Assembly (NCBI RefSeq): GCF_001984195.1
Contig: NZ_MTQN01000009.1
Span: forward strand, 186,001-250,000
Length of the DNA: 64,000 nt
Reading direction: 5' to 3'
Source: Kribbella sp. ALI-6-A
GTDB lineage: Bacteria; Actinomycetota; Actinomycetes; Propionibacteriales; Kribbellaceae
Shown here: one piece after another, positions 24,871 through 33,309 of the stretch
How positions within the stretch are numbered: the first letter of the stretch is position 1
How the letters are laid out: every line of letters starts with the position of its first letter
The notes under the pieces: model-generated
Told to the model about the DNA's origin: nothing
Database searches by the model: none
Seen by the model: only the letters and a program-made list of their open reading frames with translations
Program-made: the position numbers and the translations under genes

Positions 24871-26658
24871 CTACTTCTGGGCCACACCGATGCCGGCGTA
24901 GTCGTACATGTTCTGGCTGTCGCTCACGTACACGTTCGCCAGGGTGTCCGGCCGGTACAGCAGACCCTTGGCCCAGATGCCCGGCAGCACCGCCGCCTGC
25001 TCCATGACCTTCTTGTCGACGTCGACCCAGATCTTCTCGCGCTCGGCCTTGTCGGTGGTCACCAGCGCCTTGTCGACCAGCTGGTCGACCTCCGGGATCC
25101 GGATGCCCAGGTTGGTGTTGCCACCGGTGGCCCGGATGGTCCGGCTGTCGACGATCTGGCTCAGGAAGCCGAAGCCGTCCGGCCAGTCCGCACCCCAGCT
25201 GTAGACGATCATGCCGAGGTTGTTGGCCTTGGCGTAGTCCGGCTTGCCGGCGTACAGCTTGGTGTAGTCACCGGTCGGGAAGCCCTTCGGGGTGACGTTG
25301 ATGCCGACCCGCTTCAGCGACTGCTGCAGCGACTCCGCGACCGCCTTCTCCTTCGGCCGGTCGGCCCGGTAGGCGATGTTGGTGCTGAAGCCGTTCGGCA
25401 GCTTGCACGCCGTCAGCGCTTCCTTGGCCTTGTCGACGTTGCCGTTCTTGTCGGCCTCGAAGCCGTAGGTGTCGAACTTCTCCGCGCCGGTGACCAGCGG
25501 CGGCATCATGTTGGTGGCGATGTCGCCACCGACCGGACCGCCGTACGCGCGCTGGTAACCCTCGTGGTCGGCGGCGTACAGGATCGCCTTGCGGCAGTCG
25601 ATGTTGTCCAGCGGCTTGACCTCGCTGTTGAACACGGTGAAGTTCAGCCGCGGCGCCGGCACGTTGTCGGTGTGCGCCTTGAGCTCCGGGTTCGCCAGCA
25701 GCTTGGCCTGGGTCTCGGCCTGCACGCCGGTACCGGCGATGTCGACGTCGAGGTCGCCGGCCTGCAGCCGGTTGTCGATGTCGGCACCGTTGACGTTGTA
25801 GGCCACGGTGATCTTGTCCGGCAGCGCCTTACGGCCCGAGTTCGGGTCGGTCGCCGGGTCGTACTGGTCGTTGCGAATCAGCGTCAGACCCTTGTTCGGG
25901 TCGTGGCTCTCGAACTTGTACGGGCCGGTCGAGATCGGGTGCAGCTGGTACTTCGACCCGTTGTCCTTGGCCTTCGGCACCGGCGCGGTGGCCGGCAGCT
26001 GGGCGAAGTAGTCGAAGCCGGAGAACGACTTGTTCAGGTGGAACACGATCGTGTAGTCGTCCGGCGTCTCGATCGCCTTGGCGACCCCGGCCAGCGTCGG
26101 GTCCTTGTAGACGCTGTAGCCCTTCGGCACGTCCAGCAGGAAGTCGTTGAAGTACGTCGGGCCGTTCGGCAGCGTCGCCTTGTCCAGCGAGCGGGCGACG
26201 GCGTACTTGACGTCCTGCGCCTTGACCTCGGTGCCGTCCTCGAACTTCACGCCCTTGCGGATCTTGTAGGTCCACGTCTTGGCGTCGTTGCTCGGCACAC
26301 CCGCGGCCTCGGCGAGGTCCGGAACGACCTCCGTACCCTCCTGGCCCGGCGCCGACTTGAACACCATCAGCGGCCGGACGTAGTTGCGCACCAGGTTCCA
26401 GGACAGGCCGTAGTAGGTGTCACCGGGGTCGGTGGAGTCCCACTTCTCGGTGATGGCCATCCGGAGCGTGCCACCCTTTTTGTCGCTCGGGTTGAACACC
26501 TTGGTCAGCGCCGCGTTCGCCTCGGCCTTGGTGGCGTCACCGCTGCCACTGCCGCCGCCCGACCCTCCGGAGCCGTTCCCGCTGCCCCCGCAAGCCACCA
26601 GGCTCAACGCGACGGCCGCACTGACGGCGGTGGCCGTCGTGATGCGATTCCATCTCAT
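24871..26658 (-). CDS. Peptide ABC transporter substrate-binding lipoprotein (DppA/OppA family)
   Basis: 595 residues. The lipobox is LSLVACG, with Cys23 the lipidation site, followed by a Gly/Ser-rich linker. The mature protein is an SBP_bac_5 fold, with WDSTDPGDTYYGLSWNLVRNYVRPLM, WTYKIRKGVKFEDGTEVKAQDVKYAVAR and HPISTGPYKF as family blocks. The start is placed at an ATG 11 bases after AAAGGGG; a GTG four codons upstream directly abuts that site and is less likely. It captures oligopeptides outside the membrane for the DppB/DppC channel. Second gene of the operon. Confidence 0.92.
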   Translation of the reverse strand: MRWNRITTATAVSAAVALSLVACGGSGNGSGGSGGGSGSGDATKAEANAALTKVFNPSDKKGGTLRMAITEKWDSTDPGDTYYGLSWNLVRNYVRPLMVFKSAPGQEGTEVVPDLAEAAGVPSNDAKTWTYKIRKGVKFEDGTEVKAQDVKYAVARSLDKATLPNGPTYFNDFLLDVPKGYSVYKDPTLAGVAKAIETPDDYTIVFHLNKSFSGFDYFAQLPATAPVPKAKDNGSKYQLHPISTGPYKFESHDPNKGLTLIRNDQYDPATDPNSGRKALPDKITVAYNVNGADIDNRLQAGDLDVDIAGTGVQAETQAKLLANPELKAHTDNVPAPRLNFTVFNSEVKPLDNIDCRKAILYAADHEGYQRAYGGPVGGDIATNMMPPLVTGAEKFDTYGFEADKNGNVDKAKEALTACKLPNGFSTNIAYRADRPKEKAVAESLQQSLKRVGINVTPKGFPTGDYTKLYAGKPDYAKANNLGMIVYSWGADWPDGFGFLSQIVDSRTIRATGGNTNLGIRIPEVDQLVDKALVTTDKAEREKIWVDVDKKVMEQAAVLPGIWAKGLLYRPDTLANVYVSDSQNMYDYAGIGVAQK

Positions 26659-26713
26659 CTTTTGTTGCACCCCTTTTTTCGTGAGAGCCAGGCTCCCTGG
26701 TTGGGAAGAAGTC

Positions 26714-27706
26714 TTAGCGCGAGCGTGGGTCGAGTGCGTCCCGCAGCCCGTCGCCGAACAGGTTGAAGGCCAGCACCGTGATGAAGATGGCCAGGCCGGG
26801 CGGGACCATGTACAGCGGCGCGACCTGGTACCAGTTCGCCGCGATCGACAGCATGTCGCCCCAGCTGGCGGTCGGCGGGCGAACGCCGACGCCGAGGTAG
26901 GACAGACCCGCCTCGAACAGGACGTTGGTCGGGATCAGCAGCGTCGCGTAGACCAGGATCGGCGCGATCAGGTTCGGCAGCAGTTCGGTGAACAGGATGT
27001 ACGGCCGGCGGGCGCCGAGGCTGCGGGCGGCGTCGACGAACTCACGCTCGCGCAGCGACAGCGTCTGGCCGCGGATGATCCGGCCGATGTAGGGCCAGCT
27101 GAAGAACCCGATGATGAACACGATCAGCGCCACCCGCAGCGGGTCACCGGACAGCCCGAGCACCGAGTCCGGGATCGCGCCGACCAGCGCCAGCGCGAAC
27201 AGCACGAGCGGGAAGGCCAGGAAGATGTCCATCAAACGGCTGATCAGCGTGTCCACCCAGCCGCCGAAGTAGCCGGCCACGATGCCCATCACGGTGCCGA
27301 TCACCACCGACAGCAGCGTGGCCAGGAACGCGATCAGCAGCGAGATCCGGGCGCCGTACACGATCCGGGCGAAGATGTCGCGGCCGTTGACCGGCTCGAT
27401 CCCCAGCGGGTGGTCGGCGCTGATGCCGTTCCACTTGCCGATCGGCGTCTGCAGCGAGGGGTCGACCAGGTCCTGGTGGAAGTCGTTCGGAGTGACGCCG
27501 ATGATCTTGCAGATCAGCGGGGCGAAGATCGCGACCACGATCAGCAGCAGGACGACCGCGCCACCGGCCAGGGCGACCTTGTCACGCTTCAGCCGCATCC
27601 AGGAGATCTGCCACAGCGAGCGGCCCTCGATCTTGCGGACGCCCTCGAGAACGGCTTCCGGCTGCGCCGACGACGATCCGGGTTCGACCTCGAGTGGCGT
27701 GCTCAC
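26714..27706 (-). CDS. Peptide ABC transporter permease (DppC/OppC)
   Basis: 330 residues from a GTG, with AGGGG ten bases upstream. The N-terminal cytoplasmic segment (GRSLWQISWMRLKRDKVALAGGAVVLLLIVVAIFAPL) is the OppC_N signature, followed by HPLGIEPVNGRDIFARIVYGARISL and the EAA loop REREFVDAARSLGARRPYILFTELLPN. It ends GDGLRDALDPRSR, typical of the family. It is the first gene of the five-gene importer operon (dppC-dppA-dppB-dppD-dppF order); having the C-type permease before the binding protein is a less common arrangement. Confidence 0.92.
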   Translation of the reverse strand: MSTPLEVEPGSSSAQPEAVLEGVRKIEGRSLWQISWMRLKRDKVALAGGAVVLLLIVVAIFAPLICKIIGVTPNDFHQDLVDPSLQTPIGKWNGISADHPLGIEPVNGRDIFARIVYGARISLLIAFLATLLSVVIGTVMGIVAGYFGGWVDTLISRLMDIFLAFPLVLFALALVGAIPDSVLGLSGDPLRVALIVFIIGFFSWPYIGRIIRGQTLSLREREFVDAARSLGARRPYILFTELLPNLIAPILVYATLLIPTNVLFEAGLSYLGVGVRPPTASWGDMLSIAANWYQVAPLYMVPPGLAIFITVLAFNLFGDGLRDALDPRSR

Positions 27707-27886
27707 GCGTTGTGTTCCCCTGCCTTGTGGTGGTGACCGGCCGAAACCGGACATGGCTGCCGCCTTAACCTGCCGCCAGAACCGGCCGGAGTCAAACGCG
27801 CAAACTAGGCGTTGCCCGATCGTGATGCCGTGGAGATCGTCCCGTATCGTGGACAGATCTCTGGGTCGCGCAGAGCTTCCGGACAG
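27707..27886 (-). promoter_or_regulatory. 180-base gap with candidate promoter of the peptide importer operon
   Basis: On the minus strand TTGACT (ending at 27788) is followed 17 bases later by CAGGTT, a plausible -35/-10 pair upstream of dppC. The part next to the upstream gene shows no clear terminator and no ORF worth calling. Confidence 0.4.
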
Positions 27887-29461
27887 TTACTTCCGTAATG
27901 TCGAGAAGGTCAGGTAAGACAGCGGATTGAGGATACTGGTTGGATTTTTGATCTCTTTACCGGCCACCACTGTCAGCCGACCCTGCCATCCGGGAATCAC
28001 CGGGGCGTCATGGGCGATCACAGCCTGCGCCTGCTCCAGCACCTGTTCGCGCTTCAATTGGTTCTGCTCGGCGACCTCCTGGTCGAGCAGCTTGTTCGCC
28101 GTTTGCGAGCGGTAACCGTTCTGGTAGATCGCGCCCTCGCGGACGAACGGCACCAGGTAGTCGTCGGAGTCCGGGTAGTCCGGCAGCCAGCCCGAGTGGT
28201 ACAGGTCGAAGGCGCCGCCACGGGCGAGCTGCTGGTAGCGCGGCCAGGGCACGCTGCGCAGCGTCACCCGGAACAGACCGGACGCGTCCAGCTGCCGCTT
28301 CAGCTCGGTCACCTCCGCCTTCGCGCCGGCGCCGTACCGGGTGGGCGTCCAGCCGAGCGTCAGCGGGACCGGCGTGGTGATCCCGCCCTCGCGCAGGATC
28401 GTCGCGGCCGCCGCCTTGCTGGGTTCCTTGTACTCCGCGCGGAACGCGTCGACGTGACCACCGAACCCCGGCGGCACCACCGAGTACAGCGGGGTCACCT
28501 GGTCGCCGTACGCCTTCTTCGCGATCGCGGAGCGGTCGATCAGCTGCGCCACCGCTCGCCGTACCGCGGGACGGCGGGAAATCGCCGACTTGAAGTGGAA
28601 GGAGAAGTAGCGGATCTCGGCCGACGGCGCCTCGACCACCTGGACCTTGTCGCCGGCTCGCAGCTTGTCCAGATCGGTCGCGCCGAAGCCGTGGAAGGCG
28701 AGGTCGGCCTTGCCGGTGGTGACGGCGTCGCTGAGCGCGGCCGAGTCCGGCAGCAGGGTGAGGTCGATGCCGTCGTTCTGCGCGGCCCGCGGGCCTTTGT
28801 ACTTCTTGAACTTTGTCAGCGCCGCGCTCACCCCCGGCTTGTACGCCGTCAGCTCGTACGGGCCGCTGCCGACAGCATTTGCCCCGAGCAACTTGTTGGC
28901 CGGGTAGATCTCCTCGTCGACGATCGACGCGGCCGTGGTGGTCAGCAGGTACGGCAGCCGGGCGTCCGGCTTCTTCAGCGTGAAGGTGGCGGTCAGTTCG
29001 TCCGGCGTACTGATCGCGGCGATCGAACCGAACAACCCGGCGATCCCGCCCGGCGTCTTCAGCCGCATCATCCGGTCGAAGCTGAACTTCACGTCCGACG
29101 AGGTCAGCGGATGCCCGTTCGGGAACGACAGTCCGCTCTTCAGGCTGCACGTGTAGATCGTCGGCGCGTCGAACTGGCAGTCGGCGGCGTCCGGCACGGG
29201 AGTCGGCTTGTCGCCGGTGATCGTCAGCAGGGTCTGGTACAAATTCGCCTGCAGAGTGCGCGAACCGATCTCGTACGGACCGGCCGGATCGAGCGAGGTC
29301 ACGGTGTCGGTCGTGGCGACCTTGAAGGTCAGCTGGCGCTGCGGCTCACCGGTCTGCTGCGGCGCCGAGCCACCGGTCTTGTCGCCGCACGACGCCAGCG
29401 ATCCGGCCAGTACGCCGGCGACCGCGACCGCCACCACCCGGCGCTTGGACAACGTCACCAC
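27887..29461 (-). CDS. Second peptide/nickel-type ABC substrate-binding lipoprotein
   Basis: 524 residues. The start is a GTG six bases after GAGAGG within a run of GTG codons. The lipobox is GSLASC with Cys25. The mature protein is an SBP_bac_5 family member (SLDPAGPYEIGSRTLQANLYQTLL, YTCSLKSGLSFPNGHPLTSSDVKFSFDRM, AVGSGPYEL, HSGWLPDYPDSDDYLVPF). It differs strongly from the operon binding protein. It lies on the same strand behind the HAD gene with a 56-base gap and ahead of the importer operon, so it could lend a second specificity to that importer. That is inference. Confidence 0.85.
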   Translation of the reverse strand: MVTLSKRRVVAVAVAGVLAGSLASCGDKTGGSAPQQTGEPQRQLTFKVATTDTVTSLDPAGPYEIGSRTLQANLYQTLLTITGDKPTPVPDAADCQFDAPTIYTCSLKSGLSFPNGHPLTSSDVKFSFDRMMRLKTPGGIAGLFGSIAAISTPDELTATFTLKKPDARLPYLLTTTAASIVDEEIYPANKLLGANAVGSGPYELTAYKPGVSAALTKFKKYKGPRAAQNDGIDLTLLPDSAALSDAVTTGKADLAFHGFGATDLDKLRAGDKVQVVEAPSAEIRYFSFHFKSAISRRPAVRRAVAQLIDRSAIAKKAYGDQVTPLYSVVPPGFGGHVDAFRAEYKEPSKAAAATILREGGITTPVPLTLGWTPTRYGAGAKAEVTELKRQLDASGLFRVTLRSVPWPRYQQLARGGAFDLYHSGWLPDYPDSDDYLVPFVREGAIYQNGYRSQTANKLLDQEVAEQNQLKREQVLEQAQAVIAHDAPVIPGWQGRLTVVAGKEIKNPTSILNPLSYLTFSTLRK

Positions 29462-29517
29462 AACCACCCTCTCGTCCCCGGTCCCGCCCCCGCGGGCACG
29501 CAGAAGACGGTAGCGCC

Positions 29518-30168
29518 TCAGCGGAGCAGATCGCGCAGCGCCTCCGGGGTCAGCGGCTCGAGGGACTTGACGATCAGCCGGCGCGGTGCTTCCGGGATCG
29601 TCACCCACTGCGGCACGGCCACGACGAACGCGCCCGCCGCCGTACCGGCCGCGGTGCCGCCCGGGGAGTCCTCGATCACGACGCAGTCGGCCGGGTCGAC
29701 GCCGAGCGCCTTGGCGGCGGTCAGGTACGGCTCGGGATGCGGCTTGCCGTGCTCCACCTCGTCACCGGCGACGATCACCGTGAACAGGTCGTCGGGCAGG
29801 TGCCCGAGCACGGCGTCGATCATCACCCGATACGACGCCGACACCAGCGCGCAGGGGACGTCCTCCTTGACGCAGGCCTGGAGCAGCTCCAGTGCCCCGG
29901 GCCGGAACTCGATCTCCTGCTTCAACGACTCCAGCACCTGGCCGAACATCCGCTCGGCCAGCTGCTCGGCGGTGATCGCGCCCTCGGGGATCCGGGACAT
30001 CCAGGCGACCAGCGCGTCGCTCAGGTCGGAGCCGACCAGGCTGATGCAGTCCTCCAGCGTCCACTGGGCGCCGAGTGAGGCGAGCAGGTCCATCTGCACC
30101 CGGGCCCAGACCGGCTCGGTGTCGACCAGCGTGCCGTCCATGTCCCACAGCACCGCGCGCAGCGTCAA
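29518..30168 (-). CDS. HAD-superfamily hydrolase (phosphoglucomutase/phosphatase type)
   Basis: 216 residues. Motif I is WDMDGTLVDTEP, with Asp9 as nucleophile and Asp11 as acid/base. Motif II is in ALVSASY, motif III is the Lys in HGKPHPEPYL, and motif IV is VVIEDSPGG. The helical cap lies between motifs I and II, which makes it a subfamily I enzyme acting on small phosphorylated metabolites. The start is a TTG with CGAGGAG six bases upstream; no better start exists before the DMDG motif. Divergent from the PAC2 gene. Confidence 0.88.
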   Translation of the reverse strand: MTLRAVLWDMDGTLVDTEPVWARVQMDLLASLGAQWTLEDCISLVGSDLSDALVAWMSRIPEGAITAEQLAERMFGQVLESLKQEIEFRPGALELLQACVKEDVPCALVSASYRVMIDAVLGHLPDDLFTVIVAGDEVEHGKPHPEPYLTAAKALGVDPADCVVIEDSPGGTAAGTAAGAFVVAVPQWVTIPEAPRRLIVKSLEPLTPEALRDLLR

Positions 30169-30351
30169 GGGAAACTCTCCTCGGATCAGGTCGTGCGGAA
30201 TCGTGGGTCGCTCGAATTTTAGTCGGTCCCGCCGGTAGTTCCGCTGCGCGTGAAACCGGACGCCCAGGCCACGCACCGTGCACGCCGGAGACGTAGGCTG
30301 GCAGTCCGGTACGAACCCGTGCCGGGAGACGAGTAGGACAGGGGGTGGCGA

Positions 30352-31197
30352 GTGGTCGACCTCGCGAACCTGCGGGACCCGGTCGTGATCGCCGCGTTCG
30401 AGGGCTGGAACGACGCGGCCGACGCGGCCACCGGGGCGGTGGACCACCTGATCGAGCAGTGGGACGCCGAACTGGTCACCGCGATCGACCCCGAGGACTA
30501 CTACGACTTCCAGGTCAACCGCCCCACCGTCGGGTTCGACGACGACAGCGTACGGCGCCTCACGTGGCCCACCACCCGGGTCTTCCTGGCCCGCCCGGCC
30601 GACACCGACCGTGACGTCCTGCTGATCCGCGGCATCGAGCCGAACATGCGCTGGCGCACCTTCTGCCGCGAGCTGCTCGCGCTGGTCGACGAGTCGAACG
30701 CCCAGCTGGTCGTCGTACTGGGTGCGCTGCTCGCCGACTCCCCGCACACCCGGCCGATCCCGGTCAGCGCTTCGTCGTCGGACCCGGAGCTGACGGCGTC
30801 GTGGAGCCTGGAGCCTTCGACGTACGAGGGGCCCACCGGCATCACCGGCGTCTTCGCCGATCTGTGCGGCGCGCTCGGCGTACCGGCGGTGTCGATCTGG
30901 TCCGCGATCCCGCACTACATCGCCGGCAGCCCGTGCCCGAAGGCGTCGCTGGCGCTGCTGGGCAAGGTCGAGGCGCTGCTGGACCTGCCGATCCCCGAAG
31001 GCGAACTGCCCGAGCTGGCCCGCGCCTGGCAGCGCGGCGCCGACGAGCTGTCCGAGGAGGACCCCGAGGTCGCCGAGTACGTCGCCACCCTCGAGGAACA
31101 ACGCGACACGACCGACCTCCCCGAGGCCTCCGGCGACGCCATCGCCGCCGAGTTCGAGCGCTACCTCCGCCGCCGCAACAAGAACCACCCGGAGTAG
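30352..31197 (+). CDS. PAC2-family protein
   Basis: 281 residues, GTG start with CAGGGGG upstream. The N-terminus VVIAAFEGWNDAADAATGAVDHL is the PAC2 (proteasome assembly chaperone 2) signature, followed by DPEDYYDFQVNRP, TYEGPTGITGVF and SIWSAIPHYIAGSPCPKASLALL. The acidic C-terminal helix region (DELSEEDPEVAEYVATLEEQ) is also typical of the actinobacterial members. Mycobacterial relatives lie close to mshC; here mshC is 7 kb away. Function in bacteria is uncertain; structures show trimeric or ATP-grasp-associated folds rather than proven chaperones. Confidence 0.85.
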   Translation: MVDLANLRDPVVIAAFEGWNDAADAATGAVDHLIEQWDAELVTAIDPEDYYDFQVNRPTVGFDDDSVRRLTWPTTRVFLARPADTDRDVLLIRGIEPNMRWRTFCRELLALVDESNAQLVVVLGALLADSPHTRPIPVSASSSDPELTASWSLEPSTYEGPTGITGVFADLCGALGVPAVSIWSAIPHYIAGSPCPKASLALLGKVEALLDLPIPEGELPELARAWQRGADELSEEDPEVAEYVATLEEQRDTTDLPEASGDAIAAEFERYLRRRNKNHPE

Positions 31198-31293
31198 GCG
31201 ACGCTGCACTGGACCGGCCCACCGACCACCGAGGAGGGCGTCACCGAGCGGCCCTTCCAGCTGCTTCGGGACGAGCACGTTGTCCCTGGGGTC

Positions 31294-31938
31294 ATGTGGT
31301 CACCCGAGCGGGTCAACGGCTTGCCGCCGCTGGTCCTGCTGGGCCACGGCGGCAGTGGCCACAAACGAGGGAAACGTCAGCTCGACCTCGCCCGGTGGTT
31401 CGCGACCGAGGCCGGCGCAGCCGCCGTCGCGATCGACGGCCCGTACCACGGCGACCGCGCGCTCGCGCCCGGCGCTGACTACCAGCGCCGGATGGCCGAC
31501 ACCGGGATCGCGAAGGTCACCGACGGCATGGTGGCCGACTGGCTCGCGACCTTGAATGCGGTGACCGCCTTGGACGACGTCGACGGCGACCGCGTCGCCT
31601 ACCTCGGGCTGTCGATGGGCACCCGCTTCGGCCTGCCGTTCGTGGCGGCGGCGGGTTCGCGGCTGCGGTGTGCGGTGCTCGGCAAGTACGGGATGCAGCA
31701 GCCCGCCGGGATGCCCGCGGAGATCGACATGGGACCGCGCTTGGCCGAGGACGCGCCCGGGATCACCGTGCCGGTGCTGTACCACGTGCAGTGGGACGAC
31801 GAACTGTTCCCGCGAGCGGGACAGCTCGCGCTCTTCGAGCTGCTGGGTTCACCCGGCAAGCAGCTGATCGGGTTCCCGGGCAAGCATGCGGAGACCTCTG
31901 CGGTGTCGATCGATGCGTGGCGGGAATTCGTCAGGTGA
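31294..31938 (+). CDS. Alpha/beta hydrolase (dienelactone hydrolase-like)
   Basis: At least 214 residues. LLGHGGSGHKRGKRQLDLARWFA supplies the oxyanion-hole His-Gly, the nucleophile elbow is GLSMGTRFG with its Ser, the acid is probably the Asp in HVQWDDELFP, and the catalytic His is in FPGKHAET. Homology seems to begin upstream (TERPFQLLRDEHVVPGVMWSP, from about 31237), but that stretch has no ATG, GTG or TTG; the frame is open back to the PAC2 stop. The real start may be a CTG at 31204 or the ATG used here. It follows PAC2 in the same direction. Confidence 0.7.
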   Translation: MWSPERVNGLPPLVLLGHGGSGHKRGKRQLDLARWFATEAGAAAVAIDGPYHGDRALAPGADYQRRMADTGIAKVTDGMVADWLATLNAVTALDDVDGDRVAYLGLSMGTRFGLPFVAAAGSRLRCAVLGKYGMQQPAGMPAEIDMGPRLAEDAPGITVPVLYHVQWDDELFPRAGQLALFELLGSPGKQLIGFPGKHAETSAVSIDAWREFVR

Positions 31939-31955
31939 CACGTCGTCGACTGAGC

Positions 31956-32318
31956 TCACAGTTCGCGGCTGGCGGTGGTGATGACCTCGTCGAGCACGGA
32001 GCGGGACGTCAGGAGGGCGGCGATGCGCTGGTCGATGCGGTCGCGTTCGGCGGTGAGCTCGGTGACCAGTTTCGGGGTGGCGCGTTCGTTCGGGGCGCCG
32101 TCGGGGTCGCGCATGCACGGCAGGAGCTCGGCGATCTTGCGGCTGTTGAGGCCGGCGGCGTACAGCTCCTGGACGAGGATCACGCGGTCGACGGCGCGCT
32201 CGGAGTAGGTGCGCTGGCCGCCGGGCGTGCGGTCGGACACCAGCAGGCCCTGCTGTTCGTAGTACCGCAGGGACCGCTCGCTGACGCCGGTCCGCACGGC
32301 CAGTTCTCCGATGCGCAT
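31956..32318 (-). CDS. MerR-family regulator
   Basis: 120 residues. The N-terminal MerR HTH is MRIGELAVRTGVSERSLRYYEQQGLLVSDRTPGGQRTY, followed by a coiled dimerisation helix (KLVTELTAERDRIDQRIAALLTSRSVLDEVI). There is one cysteine (LPCMRDPDG) and no metal-binding C-terminus, so it is a small-molecule or redox type rather than a metal sensor. The start is the ATG nine bases after GGGAGG. It is divergent from the deacetylase gene, whose promoter has the stretched spacer typical of MerR targets. Confidence 0.88.
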   Translation of the reverse strand: MRIGELAVRTGVSERSLRYYEQQGLLVSDRTPGGQRTYSERAVDRVILVQELYAAGLNSRKIAELLPCMRDPDGAPNERATPKLVTELTAERDRIDQRIAALLTSRSVLDEVITTASREL

Positions 32319-32341
32319 GGGCACGAACCTCCCGAACGGAC

Positions 32342-32373
32342 TTGAACCTGACACTGACGTCAGATTTTACCGT
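32342..32373 (+). promoter_or_regulatory. MerR-type promoter of the deacetylase gene
   Basis: TTGAAC and TACCGT are separated by 20 bases, longer than a normal spacer. A perfect 10-bp palindrome CTGACGTCAG (32354-32363) lies in the spacer. This is the layout of promoters opened by MerR proteins through DNA untwisting. The -10 is six bases before ATG 32380, so the message is leaderless. Confidence 0.65.
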
Positions 32374-32379
32374 GACGGC

Positions 32380-33246
32380 ATGACACTCGAACTCTTCGAC
32401 TACAGCCCCATCACCGAGCGCCCCGCGATCAGCTGGCCGGACGGCAAGCGGGTCGCGTTCTACGTCGGTCTCAACGTCGAGCACTTCCTCGTCGACCGGC
32501 CGTCCACCAGCATCTGGCCGCTCGACGTCGTGCCCGACGCGCTCAACCACGGCTGGCGGGACTACGGCGCGCGGGTCGGGATCTGGCGGACGATCGACAT
32601 CCTCGACCGGCACGGGATCCGGGCCAGCACGCTGCTCAACTCGACGGTGGCCGAGCACAACCCGCAGATCATCCGCGCCGGCGTCGAGCGCGACTGGGCC
32701 TGGCTGGCGCACGGTTCGACCAACTCGATCCTGCACGCCGGCTACGAGCGCGACGAGGAACGCAAGGTCCTGGCCGACATCGCGGACACCATCGAGTCCG
32801 CCACCGGTCAACGGCCGAAGGGCTGGATGGGCCCGGCGCTCACCGAAACCTTCCACACCCCGGAGCTGCTCGCCGAACTCGGCTTCGGCTACGTGCTCGA
32901 CTGGACCAACGACGACCAGCCGTACCACCTCAACGTCCCCGGCATGCTCAGCGTCCCGTACACGGTCGAGCTGAACGACCTCGGCCTGTTCCTGCGCGGC
33001 CTGACCGGCCCCGACTTCCTGCAGATGGTCAAGGACCAGTACGACGTACTGCGGGCCGACTCCGAGCACAGCGGCCGGGTGATGGCGCTGGCGCTGCATC
33101 CGTTCGTCATCGGCCAGCCGTTCCGCGCGAAGTACCTGGACCTCGCGCTGAAGTACCTGGCCGCCCAGCCGGACGTCTGGCTGACCACCAGCGACGAGAT
33201 CGCCGATGCCTATCGGCGGCAGCAGGGGTCACATACTGTGGCGTAA
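32380..33246 (+). CDS. Polysaccharide deacetylase-family hydrolase (PuuE/allantoinase-like)
   Basis: 288 residues, no signal peptide, so cytoplasmic. It resembles the NodB-fold proteins annotated as polysaccharide deacetylase or PuuE-type allantoinase. SWPDGKRVAFYVGLNVEHF near the start carries the metal-site region, GWRDYGARVGIWRTIDILDRHGIRASTLLNS is the second strand-helix block, and AHGSTNS and GPALTETFHTPELLAELGFGYVLDW follow, with a late ALALHPFVIGQPFR histidine. The absence of export and the PuuE-like sequence favour a small amide substrate over peptidoglycan. Likely activated by the divergent MerR protein. Confidence 0.8.
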   Translation: MTLELFDYSPITERPAISWPDGKRVAFYVGLNVEHFLVDRPSTSIWPLDVVPDALNHGWRDYGARVGIWRTIDILDRHGIRASTLLNSTVAEHNPQIIRAGVERDWAWLAHGSTNSILHAGYERDEERKVLADIADTIESATGQRPKGWMGPALTETFHTPELLAELGFGYVLDWTNDDQPYHLNVPGMLSVPYTVELNDLGLFLRGLTGPDFLQMVKDQYDVLRADSEHSGRVMALALHPFVIGQPFRAKYLDLALKYLAAQPDVWLTTSDEIADAYRRQQGSHTVA

Positions 33247-33309
33247 CCATCGCAATCGTCCTATTCTCGTCGGGCGACGGCAGCCGCCGAGGGACGACGG
33301 AGAGCGGAA

